DNA of 64,000 nucleotides. It comes from Ailanthus altissimus (taxonomy: Eukaryota; Streptophyta; Magnoliopsida; Sapindales; Simaroubaceae). Numbering within the stretch: the stretch's first letter is position 1; each line of letters opens with the position of its first letter. The stretch spans positions 13,906,001 to 13,970,000 of the forward strand of contig OX327712.1 in NCBI GenBank assembly GCA_946807835.1, read 5' to 3'. The translations under genes and the position numbers were made by a program. The notes under the pieces were generated by a model. The model was not told the origin of the DNA. It searched no databases and was given only the letters and a program-made list of their open reading frames with translations. This document shows, piece after piece, positions 47,060 through 57,432 of this stretch.

Positions 47060-48687
47060 TTAAATCATCAACCATAGTAAGGAAATATCGAGGCCCAAAA
47101 ATGGATGCAACATGATAACCACCCCAAATATCAACATGTAACATCTCATAATTTGATTTACTAGAAATTGTACTGAAAGAAAATGGTAATCTAGTTTATT
47201 TAGCTAAAGGACAAACCATACAATTGTTTGTATCACAAGATTTATTCTTATAAAGAAAAAATATAAAAAAGATACTTTAATTAAAGAATGCCCAAGTCGT
47301 TAGTTCCAAGGTATAAAAGGGGTTATATGGATAGAATTGTGTGATGCTTTTTATAGTTGATTAAGGTAGTAAAGGCCTTCTTATTCAGTTCTCATCCCAA
47401 TCATCTTCCCTGAGCATAGGTCCTGTATCACATAAAGAGTGATTAAGGAATATAGTGACACAGTTATGGGTGAGTTGACTTATGAAAATGAGATTTAGTT
47501 GAAAAATTGGCACACATAAAACATTATCAAGAACCAAGCGAGAAAGGAACACAACTTGACCAATATGTGTAACATTAGTAAGAGAACCATTTGGTAATTC
47601 AACTATCTTATTGTTAAGAGTTTTCCATGTTGTGAGTAACTCGGGACTATAAACATTATGATCAAGAATCCATGTGACTTTCTTTCTTTGAGAAGAAAAA
47701 GAAAGAGCCTTACCTGAAAATTCATCATTGGTCGAGGGATTACCCACATAATTTATCGTTGAAGGTTTGTTATTATTGAGCATGTATAGGATTCGACATT
47801 ATTTTTGAGTAAAAGGAAAGGAATTGGAGATGTCTTTCTTCTCAATATGTTGTAGAGTAGCACCATGATTGCCTTTATTTGTTGTGGATGATTGATCTAA
47901 TTTTTCTTTCTTGAACTTTCGACAAAATTCAATTGTATAACCCTTCCATCCACAATAAGTGCATTTCAAATGTGCTCGACAATTTTCTATACCATGTCAT
48001 TTTTTATCACATTTTCTACACTTGTAATGACTTCCTGTACTTTTGGAATCCTTGAATGCAAATGTTGCTGTGTCAAGTTGAGTTGTATTCTTGTCAATGG
48101 ATACATCTTCTGTCTTTTATGTCTGAGCACGAGGGAATAAGCTTTGCTAACTTTAGGCAAAGGATCCATCATTAGTGTCTGTCCACGTATTGTAGTAAAA
48201 TACTTAGTCCTATTAGAAACTTGATGGTTTTCTGTGTCTTTCGATAGGACAACTTCTCTTTCATAGCTCCATAATGACAGTCTGATACATGACAAAGAAC
48301 ATCCCTCTCATCCCACAATCATTTAAGTTTGGTAAAGTAGAGTCCAAAAGACATAGTCCATTAAGTACAATCATGTATTTCATTTTCAATATAGAAAAGT
48401 TGGACATTATTTACCTAGGAGAAATACTCATGCAACTCATTCCAAATTGCTTGTGCTCCATCACAATAGAATACGCTAGCTGCAATTTCCATAGAGATTG
48501 AACTCAGTAACCAAGATTTGACAAAATTGTCACAACGAATCCGTTGTTGCAATTCATCACTTGTATTATTGCTTGGCTGTTTTATTAATCCATCGATAAA
48601 GCTATATTTGTTCTTGATTGATAGAGCCATAGTCATAGAGTGATTACATCTGTTATCATTTTCTTCAGTGAAGGTTTGTGATACAAG
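47060..48687 (-). pseudogene. Copia gag, protease and start of integrase (element C2)
   Basis: Read minus: gag starts before 48636 (FTEEN.. then MTMALSIKNKYSFIDG) and runs through YFTTIRGQTLMMDPLPKVSK. It reaches a zinc knuckle C-T-Y-C-G-W-K-G-Y-T-I-E-F-C at 47963-47932, where the usual His is Tyr. The protease frame 47783-47385 has W-I-L-D-H-N at 47671-47655, where D-S/T-G is expected. The integrase start near 47100 gives HVASIFGPRYFLTMVDD. The start of gag is cut at 48687 by the plus-strand copia LTR, so the rest of C2 must lie beyond this window or be lost. Confidence 0.82.
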
Positions 48688-49874
48688 TGTTGAAATTTGT
48701 GTTTACGTGTCATCCCTTTTATGTATAAATATTTTTTTATATTTATACTATTATTCTTTTTCACTAAATCGTTAATTATATCATATATATGATAAGATGC
48801 TTGTAACATTTTAGACATTGTATGATCTAAAAAAGTTCAGATCTAGTCTAAACGAGTTCAGATCAGTGCTGAGAATTAGCAACACTGAGAGTTATAAATG
48901 CTAAGAGTTAGCATTGATAAGAGTTACCAAGTGATAAGAGTTAGCAAAATCTAAAGAGTTAGAACCTTGTCTGAAATGGGACAAAGACTGAAGAATATAT
49001 TAGTAATGACATAGTTGCAAAAGAGTTACAAATGGTGCTAGAAAATGTTGTTATGCAAGTATGTTCTCAAATACTATGCTCATGATTTATCTTCCCTGAT
49101 GTGTGTCTGTCAGTAAAGACCTTATAATAGATCAATGTATGTTTATATTTGGATAGTCTAGATGGTTAGTCTTAGCAGACTATGAGTTTAGTAGAAGCTC
49201 ATATAGAGATACAAGTATTCAGTAAGGACTAAATACTAAGCAGACTCACAAAGACCTCCAATAGATATCCCATAAAGCCATCAATAGAGGGTTTTTCGAG
49301 TTGAGTAGTATTTGTAGTCCTTCGACCTAAGTGCCATGGTGGACTTGTGAGTGATCCACCATACTTTAGTTCCACACATGTTAGATACCTTACATAATCT
49401 AACTACTGAGTGTCACTGGGTATGAACTGATGCTCATGGAGTCTGGTATGCATAGATATGGGATCTATCAACTCATTTGGGTGAGCAATATATCCTGATG
49501 CTTTAATATTGTATTTCAGAAGGTTTTATGACCATAAGCGGATATACCTGGGAAAATAGTTTTATCTTAGGGATAAATAATATTGTAAAAGTATTTGCAG
49601 ATATTATTTATTGAAATACAAATCTAGAGATAAGTTTATGGTTGAGCATATGAAAACTTGACGGTGTTAGTCTATATCTCCGATCTTCCAAGATATCTAT
49701 AATAGAAAGATTATATAAATATGTGATAACCTTAACTTGTATAGTCTAACGTGCAATTTGGTAATATTTGTAACATGTGTGGGACATTATTCACGGATGT
49801 ATGTACAAGTTCCATATGACAAATCAAGCGTGGACCTAGAGAGTCTCACAATATCAAGTGTACTCATTGTGCAC

Positions 49875-51249
49875 TGATGCAATATTTCTATATCATAAAA
49901 TTAAGTGCAAGTATACACTATTGTATGCAAGTAATAAAGAGACTAATTAGTCGGATGTCGAACCTACAGGGATAATTTCTTCTTTTTAACCAATTACTAA
50001 AATTATGTCTTCCTAATAATTATTCAGAAAAATAAAAATCTAAGAATGAATGTAAGAAATATAAAAGCAAAACACAATGAAAAGAAACTTAGGTGATAGC
50101 AATGTAGAGAAAACCTAGGATTAACACTATCCCTCAATATGCTTTTTAATGATTAATCTTCTAATATTTAACTCACTTAGTCTTTATTATTGATCAAGAC
50201 GCTAATGTATTCACAAGCCTCTTCCAAGGTTATGCAAGTATACCCTAATTTACCAAATACCTATATTCCTATGGTACTTGTAATAAATTAAGATTCATTA
50301 AGATTAGGTCTTATTGACCATACATGCCAACTAGATATATTCCTATCCTAAGTTGAAACTTGCATATGTAGCATTGAATGTTACTCTACAATCACGCATC
50401 AAATTACCTAGATCTAAATATATTGATTCCTTTTCCGAGTTTATCAACATATTACCAACTCATTCACCATATATTGGCCAGATATACTGAAGCATTAAAC
50501 ACAAGTAATTTAAATAATAAAGGACTAAGTTTATTAAATACTAAAAGATATGGCAATTTAAGCGCACATATTGAGTTCAAATATTAACCCTAGAAAATAA
50601 ATTAGTTCATAGTTACAAGAGAATCACAGCAATGAAAATAAAAATAAAACATGATACAATCAATTGTAAACCGATGTAGACGTTGAATTGCTCTTGATTG
50701 ATGTTGCTTTGGATTCTTGGTGCTCTTAAACTGCTCTAAGTTCTCTTTTTCTTGCTCTAGGTTCTTCTCTGGTCTCCTTTTTACGTCTGGGGTCGAGTGG
50801 CCTTTTATAGGGTTTGATTTGTACTTGAAAAACTCAATTCTAGTCGCACTAGGATTCGCGCTACCGCTGGGGCGATACACTTCTGTCGCTGGGGCGCTGC
50901 ATAAAAACGGCTTTATCGCTGGAGCGGTGAGCTGATAGCGCTGGGGTGTTGTCTCGTCACTGGGGCAGTGACTGTCTGGCGCTGGGGTGCCAGATGCGAC
51001 TTCAACAAGTCGTTTTTCTAATTTCGATCACTATTCCATTGCTGGGGCGATATTATTCTTGGCGCTGGGGCGATGGACTTATATTTTGAAAACTTTGTAT
51101 TTTAGTCCCTGTTTTTGTTTAAATTCTTTAAATTTCGTTCAAGTCCCTACAATTAACAATAAAGCACATAAATAGCCATCTATTCTCATAAAACAATAAA
51201 ATATCAAAATAAAATCATGAAAAAATATATGACAATTTTGCCCTTATCA
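49875..51249 (-). mobile_element. Nested solo LTR, 1375 bp, target duplication TGCAC/TACAC
   Basis: It begins TGATGCAATATT, ends CCCTTATCA, and splits the GTGCACTAGGGCAG word of the copia LTR that is whole in the other copies. TGCAC precedes and TACAC follows (one change). On the minus strand a TATAAAAGG box at 50809-50801 has the GC-rich iterated block (50830-51075) upstream, so minus is probably the sense direction. There is no coding sequence; the frames at 50378, 50602, 50717 and 50987 are not supported. Confidence 0.88.
50830..51075. repeat. GC-rich iterated motif (CGCTGGGGCG-like) in the nested LTR
   Basis: About nine copies of a GCTGGGGCG-like word (CGCTGGGGCGATACAC, CGCTGGGGCGCTGC, CGCTGGAGCGGTG, CGCTGGGGTGTTG, ACTGGGGCAGTG, CGCTGGGGTGCC, TGCTGGGGCGAT, CGCTGGGGCGATGG), 20-50 bases apart, in a very AT-rich LTR. 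They lie upstream of the minus-strand TATA box. Confidence 0.8.
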
Positions 51250-52391
51250 TACACTAGGGCAGCGTATTAGATTAAACAAGTTTGGTCCAAGAAATTCTAG
51301 TAAAGTAAAAATATGTTTCAGGATTCCTTATGTTATGCACTTGTCAAAACTTAAATGTTAAGTACATTACTTAATTAGTTGACAAGAGTTATTAACTAAT
51401 AAAAAATTGACAAGTGACACAATTTTACTTCATGAATGGTTTTACCATGTATTCACCAATTAACCTTACTAAGTAAATACTAATAAAGTAAACTGTTATT
51501 ATTCAAAAATATTTTTGAATAAATAATAAACTTATTTATAAATGAATATTGATTATTAATTTGATAAGTGGCTAAACTATTTTGTAATGGACTAATCACT
51601 TTTAATAAACTATTAATATTGTTGGCCACTTTGAGATATTGAGTGGTGCACTAAAAAAGTGGTGAAACCACTTAACGTTGTTTAATTCATATTCATTCTC
51701 ATTTTCCGTTGATTCATACGGGTGAAACAAAATTATAGGTTGCCTATACTTGAATTTTTTAATGAATGAAATGGCCAACAATTGTGAGTGGTGGTGGATT
51801 ACTTTGATTAGTCATTATTTAGACAAAACAAAATTGAAATATTCAATTTTGTGAGAGACAAATGCATCATTCGGCCAAGGAGAAGGAGAGGGATAGTTAA
51901 GAGAATTTTGCTAAGTCCTTTCTAAGGTCTAAATAAAGGGTTGTGAGAGAACAAAGACTAAATACTTTTAATTTCTCTCATCTCTCATAAGAAATAAGAC
52001 GTAAGAACTAAAATATTTTAAGAGTTAAAAAATCAACTACTAAAAATTTATGAATGCAACAAGATACTTTAAGGTGAACTAGAATTGTGATACTTTAAGG
52101 TGAACTAAAAAATCCCACCCGTTTTAGTCGTAAACTAGAATTGTGCAACAAAATACTTTAAAGTGAGCTCAACAATTAGAGATTAGAGTTTTTGAAGAAA
52201 TTGAAAAGCTACCTTTAAACTGGGTAGGTTTATTTACTTGTAATTTATATAAATGATACATATGAACATATATGAGATATATACATTTGATTATGCTATA
52301 ATGAGTATAACATATATGTGATACTTTCGTTGCGTGTATAATTTTTTACAATTATACTTACCTCTATACATCACACACTACCTTAACAAAA

Positions 52392-52403
52392 TGATATCAG
52401 AAC
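52392..52403 (+). other. Primer-binding site of copia element E3
   Basis: TGATATCAGAAC matches 10 of 12 positions of the plant initiator-Met site TGGTATCAGAGC. It starts four bases after the LTR end. Confidence 0.82.
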
Positions 52404-53600
52404 ATGCTAATTTAGAGTATGATGTTTGATGTTGTTAAATTGTTAACATATTGATGTTGTATTATTGAAAAACATGATGATGTTTTATTTGGAGCATGAT
52501 GATGTTTAAAAGTAAACATTGTTTTTATTTTGTGAGTCCTTGAACATGTTGATGTTTAGAATTGATCACATGATGTTTGGATATAATAAACATGAGAAAA
52601 ATTGAGTGCCAGAATAAGAGAAAATTATTTTTTTGAACACTGGGTGTAGTGACAGTGTTCGGCGCCGCGACGCCCATACACTGACCTAAGCGCTAGGCGC
52701 CAGGTGTTGGGCACCCTAGCGCCCGACCCATTTTTCATAGATGCTGCGGCGTCTGACACTTTTGCAATATTTTTTTCCTTTATTAATTTTATCATATTTT
52801 AACTTATTATGTTATTGTACTGTGCTTCAATAATTGTCATAATATGATTGATCATTCAATTATACTGATAATTACAATGAGAGCTCTATTGGTAGGGATT
52901 AGTTGTGTTTACGTAAAATTAAACTGAACTATCTAAATTAATCATTTTCAAGAGATGAGAATGTCTTTAATAAATTTCTCTTAATCAAATTGAATAATAT
53001 ATCATTATAAGATAATGTGATAATATGATTTATTTTGTCAATACGGTATTAGACAAGTCACTTTAATTTTTTTCAAGATCACTAAAGTGTGAAGGATTGA
53101 TTGGTGTGACTTGAGCTATGCCAGTTAAACATTAGATGAGACAAATATTTGCTAAAGTATTACCCTAGATCACTAAAGTGTATGGGTAATATCAATAATA
53201 TATATTTGATGATTGATAAGTAAATCTGGAATACACTTATCCTAAATAGCTCAAGTGTGCGGGTAAGGTGTATTTAGGATCATTAGTAAGAGTTGCATGA
53301 GATGCAATTGATAAGAGTTGTCTACCTTTTGCGTTTACAAAGGCTCAGATCGTTAAAGCGTGCTGTTGGAGTAAAATGCCAATGTGGTCTACTTTTCACT
53401 GTATAGTTTAAAGTATTTTGAACTATTGTTTTTCCGTTTGGGAGATTAAAAGAATTATGTAAAATAGTGGAATGGCATTTTAGATTAAAAAAATGTATAA
53501 CTGTTATACCTATGATCTAAAACGTTATTTATTACCGATTGAAATATTCCACTAATATGTTTTTTTCTATTTCTATTTTCTTTTGCCTTGTGAAGATTAA
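52404..53600 (+). other. Untranslated leader of copia element E3
   Basis: No long frame. It holds a string of GATGATGTT words (52420-52570), the GC-rich block 52650-52760 (GCGCCGCGACGCCC; GCGCTAGGCGCCAGG), module A (52960-53150), and a stretch before gag (about 53470-53560) that recurs at 15590-15490. A leader over 1 kb between primer site and gag is long for a copia element. Confidence 0.7.
52960..53150 (+). repeat. Leader module A in element E3
   Basis: Shared with 15600-15925 (same strand) and 20780-21080 (opposite strand): CTCTTAATCAAATTGAA, ATTATAAGATAATGTGATA, TTGTCAATACGGTATTAGAC, AGTGTGAAGGATTGATTGG, and GACTTGAGCTATGCC. Each copy has diverged considerably. Confidence 0.65.
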
Positions 53601-54204
53601 ATGGCTCTAAGCAACTCTCTAGTTTGTATCCTTGATGCATACAAACTCAAAGGTAGAAAAAATTATGCTGATTGGCTTATGAATCTCAGAATAGTTCTCA
53701 ATTCTAATAAGCTTGAATATGTAATTAATCAGCGTCTGCCTTGAGCTGTCTCTGATTATGCTTCTCCGAAAGAAAATAAGACATAAAAAAAGGTTAGATG
53801 ATAATTTGAAAGTCAAATTGTACATCATTGGCTCAATGTCTATGGAGTTCCAAAGGGAGCATGTCTACATGGACAGTGTTGGGAGTATAATGCTCCACCT
53901 GAAAGAGCTATTTAGTGACCATCCTCAAGTTGAAATATACAGGGGTGCCAAATCTCTCTTTCAAGCTAGACTACTCGAGGATAGTCCAGTAAGTCCCCAT
54001 GTCCTCAAGATCATATCACATATTGAGATGTTAGAAACCATAGATATCTTACTGAACAATACATTAGGGAATAATTTGATTCTTCAATTACTTCTAGGGT
54101 CATTTGCACAGTTCATTATGAACTTCAATATGCAAGAATTGACCCCTACTTATACTAATCTACATAACATGCTAAAAGCAATGCAAGAGGATATGAACAA
54201 ATAA
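53601..54204 (+). pseudogene. Copia gag (element E3)
   Basis: From the ATG at 53601 the frame reads LDAYKLKGRKNYADWLMNLR, a usual copia gag start, then meets a stop and a frame change at about 53740. The open piece 53758-54204 continues with VKLYIIGSMSMEF, MLHLKELFSDH and a helix-rich end. In the intact element this is the structural protein of the cytoplasmic particle. Confidence 0.82.
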
Positions 54205-54349
54205 GGCACAATCCTTTATATTCAGGGTGCTTCATCTTCTACCCCAAAGAGTTCTAAGAAGTTCAAAAGAAAGAATAAAAGGAAGGTAAAGTATATATCT
54301 AAAATGGGACCTCAAAAGCAATACATGTTCAAGCCTTAACATAAAAAAC

Positions 54350-54710
54350 AAAGCAAAAGGAAAATGTTTCTATTGCAGCGAAGATGGGCATTGGAAGCGG
54401 AACTGCCCACAATACCTTGCCATGATTAAGAAGACACCCTCAGGTATGCACTTATTTTTTATTAACATTTCTTTAGCATTTGATGCTAGTACTGGTTGGG
54501 TATTAAATACCGCTTGTCCTTTTCACATCTGCAATGTGTTACAGGGTCTGAAGGAAGTTAGAATGTTACAACTTGGAGAAGTACAACTTTGTGTTGGAAA
54601 TGAAAATTTCTTGCAGGTCGAGGCTATTGGATGTTTTAATTTACTTCTTCCATATAATAAAATTATTGTATTTAATAATTGTTATTATATGCCAAACATT
54701 ATCTGACAAA
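54350..54710 (+). pseudogene. Copia zinc knuckle and protease (element E3)
   Basis: Knuckle C-F-Y-C-S-E-D-G-H-W-K-R-N-C at 54365-54406 is complete. The protease then reads TGWVLNTACPFHICN: the catalytic Asp of D-T-G is Asn (54506-54508) and the Gly is Ala. So the protease is dead even apart from frameshifts. The frame 54422-54706 ends with NCYYMPNII, as usual for the domain. Confidence 0.8.
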
Positions 54711-54734
54711 TTATTTACATTCCTGTATTAGACA

Positions 54735-55735
54735 ATGAAGGATATCATATATATATATATTCAGAACCGTTCCTTATGTTTGTATGATTTGGATAATATT
54801 TTATTAGCTAAATGTCAGTTGATTAATGACAATTACATATTAAATACAATAGAAAATTTTATGAATGTACAGGTGAATGCTAATAATAATGTGGGAATTT
54901 TAAATGATATAGAATTGCGATATATGAGATTAGGTCATATAGGCGTGAGAAGCCTAACCCATCTAGTCAAGGATGGTTAGATACCTAAACTGATCATAGA
55001 ACTTTATCTAGTTTGTGAATCTTGTATTAAAAAAAAATGATCAAAGCTCCATTTATTGGTGTTGGACACCGTGCCACTAATTTACTGGAACTTATACACA
55101 ATGATGTATGTGGTTTAATAAATCATATTGCAATAGGTGATTTTTGATACTTTGTTATCTTTATCGATGATCTATCACGATTTGAATATGTGTTTCTTAT
55201 CAAACATAAGTAAAAAACTTTTGAAATATTCTAAGAGTTTCGAATCGAAGTAGAGAAACAAACCGAAAAGTATATTAAATGCCTTTAATCAGATCGAGGT
55301 GGTGAATACATGAGCAGTGAATTTTTGAATTATTTAAACAAGAATGAGATTTTTGCTCAATATAGTCCTCCAGGTACTCCACAACATAATGGTGTTTCAG
55401 AAATGAGGAATCAAAATTTATTGGATATGGTCTGATTGATGATGAGCTCACTGATCTCCCTAAATAACTATAGGGCTATGCATTAGAAATTATTGCTTAT
55501 ATATTGAATAGAGTTCCATCAAAAGCCATTCCATCCACTCCACATGAGATATGGACTAAAAGAAAACTAAGTCTTAAATATGTTAAGATTTGAGACTATT
55601 CTGCTTATGTAAAAGTTATGCAATAGGATAAACTTGCACTTAAGGGATACAAATAGAGGTTCATTGGATATCCTAAGAATTCAATAGGATACCAATTCTA
55701 TGATCCAGAGGAACAAAACGTGTTCATTTCTCGTT
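54735..55735 (+). pseudogene. Copia GAG-pre-integrase and integrase (element E3)
   Basis: 54735-54980 has LYDLDNILLAKCQL and LRYMRLGHIGVRSLTHLVKDG, the GAG-pre-integrase part. After that integrase is spread over three frames with many stops: CESCIKK at about 55015, GVGHRATNL-like text, SDRGGEYMSSEF-like text at about 55290-55330, LNKNEIFAQYSPPGTPQHNG at about 55330-55395, and GYPKNSIGYQFYDPEEQNVF at about 55665. The core acidic residues cannot all be placed in one frame. Inactive. Confidence 0.78.
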
Positions 55736-56868
55736 AGGCCATTTTTTTTAGAGAAAGAGTTTCTTATGAATTATGGAGATTGTAGAAAGATTGAAATAGA
55801 TGAAGTCAATCAGGATTTAAATAAACCAATGATGAAACCTCAAGCTCAATTGAGCGGAATACCTTTGACACACCCTTCACGTAGGTCGAAAAAGATATCG
55901 AGGCCACCTAAAAGGTATGGTTCTATACCTGAAGGTGCTCTTGATGTTTTCTTAGTTGAAGAAAAGGATCATTTGATTTATAAAGAGGTGATGTTAGACA
56001 TAGATTCAGAAAAATGGAAAGAGGCCATGAAATCTGAAATTGACTTATTGCATCACAATCAAGTCTGAGACTTAGTTGAGCTTCCTGAAGAAATTATTCG
56101 TATCAGTTGTAAAAAGATTTACAAATAGAAGCATAGGCTCGATGGAAAAAATAGAGTCATTTAAAGCCTATCTGGTTACGAAAGGTTATGCACAGCGTTC
56201 TAGGATTGATTATGAGGAAATCTTCTCACCAGCAGCGATGCTTAAGTCAATTCAAATTTTACTATTTTTTGTTGTATATTATAACTATAAAATTTGGCAA
56301 ATTGATGTAAAAACCTCATTCTTAAATGAATATTTTGAAGAAGAGATCTATATGGAACAATCTGAATATTTTACATCCAGCTAAACTTCTGGTCTAATAT
56401 GCAAACTGAAGAAGTCTATCTATGGACTTAAGCATGCTTCTTAATCTTTGTTTTGATGAGGTAATTAAAGGATCTAGTTTTATCAAGAACAAAGAGGAAT
56501 TATGTGTGTATAAAAAGAGCAGTGGGAGCATGATTGTCTTCATAGTTCTTTGTGTGGATGACATACTCACTATCGAAAATGATATTGGTATGTTGCAATT
56601 AATTAAAAGTTACCTTAGTAAGAATTTCTCCATAAAGGATTTAGGAGATGCTTCTTATATATTGGGTATAAAGCTTTATAGAGATAGAGCTAAGAGGCTC
56701 ATAGGACTTTCTCAATCATCATATATAGATAATGTTTTGAAAATGTATAATTTCAGTAACTGTCAGACAGTTAATATACCTTTTAAACATGATGTTCATC
56801 TTTCGAGGAAGATATGTCCTCGGAGTAAAGATAAAAAGGTTAGAATGTCTAACATATCATATGCATAA
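55736..56868 (+). pseudogene. Copia reverse transcriptase (element E3)
   Basis: Pieces: 55700-56068 (linker; ends WKEAMKSEIDLLHHNQV), 56076-56384 (ESFKAYLVTKGYAQRSRIDY; IWQIDVKTSFLNEYFEEEI), and 56422-56868 (VIKGSSFIKNKEELCVYKK). The catalytic C-V-D-D at 56551-56562 replaces the usual Y-V-D-D. Then come IKDLGDASYILGIKLYRDR and GLSQSSYIDNVLKMYN. Stops at 56069, 56128 and 56382 among others. This is the best guide for the decayed minus-strand copy at 13375-20665. Confidence 0.87.
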
Positions 56869-57432
56869 GCTGTAGGAAGCTTGATGTATATGAGACTGAT
56901 ATCAGTATGGCTATAAGCGTTACAAGCCACTATTAGTCTAATCTAGAAAAAGGCCATTAGATGACTATGAAATATATCCTCAAATATCTTAAGGGTACTA
57001 AAGTCAAGTTTCTAATATATGGAGAAAGTGACTTACAAGTGAGAGGATACATAGATTTAGACTTCCAGTCTAATCTAGATGATAGAAAGTTTACATCCGG
57101 GTATGTATTCATTCTCAACGGTGCTACAATTAGTTAGAAGAGCAATAAATAGTCATCAACAATTGATTCCACAACAGAGGCAGAATATATTGCAGTATCA
57201 GAAGTAGCAAAAGAAGCGGTTTGGATACACAAATTTGTCGCTGAACTTGGAATAGTTTCAAGTTCAATGAATCTTATACCATTATTTTGTGACAACAACG
57301 AAACCATTGCATAAGTTAAAGAGTCGAGAGCACACCAAAAGTCTAAGTATGTGGAAAGAAAATACCATATCATTATAGAAATCTTGGCTAGAAGAGATGT
57401 AATAGTTTGTAGAGTAGACTCTATGAATAATG
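56869..57432 (+). pseudogene. Copia RNase H and truncated 3' end (element E3)
   Basis: Readable blocks include AVGSLMYMR at 56870, STTEAEYIAVSEVAKEAVW (about 57165-57225), LFCDNNETIA (about 57285), and RAHQKSKYVERKYHIII (about 57330-57380). The frame ends CRVDSMNNV directly at the LTR start. The usual ADxLTK tail, 3'UTR and purine tract of copia elements are missing, so a small deletion joined RNase H to the LTR. The minus-strand frame 57134-57373 is a shadow. Confidence 0.82.

Larger units (their letters stand above)
48688..52388 (+). mobile_element. 5' LTR of plus-strand copia element E3 (with nested solo LTR)
   Basis: Starts TGTTGAAATTTG with GTTTACGTGTCATCCC close after and ends CTACCTTAACA, four bases before the primer site. 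Without the nested 1375-bp element and its duplication it is about 2.3 kb, as expected for this family. It inserted in gag of C2; the five bases before it are ACAAG. The matching far-side duplication is not visible. Confidence 0.9.

Noticed and set aside
50602..50935. Frames on both strands in the nested LTR
   Set aside because: They cover the GC-rich iterated block and TATA region of a non-coding LTR.
50830..51075. CRISPR-like array (short repeats with spacers)
   Set aside because: Repeat words are short, imperfect and unevenly spaced, in a plant LTR with no cas genes.
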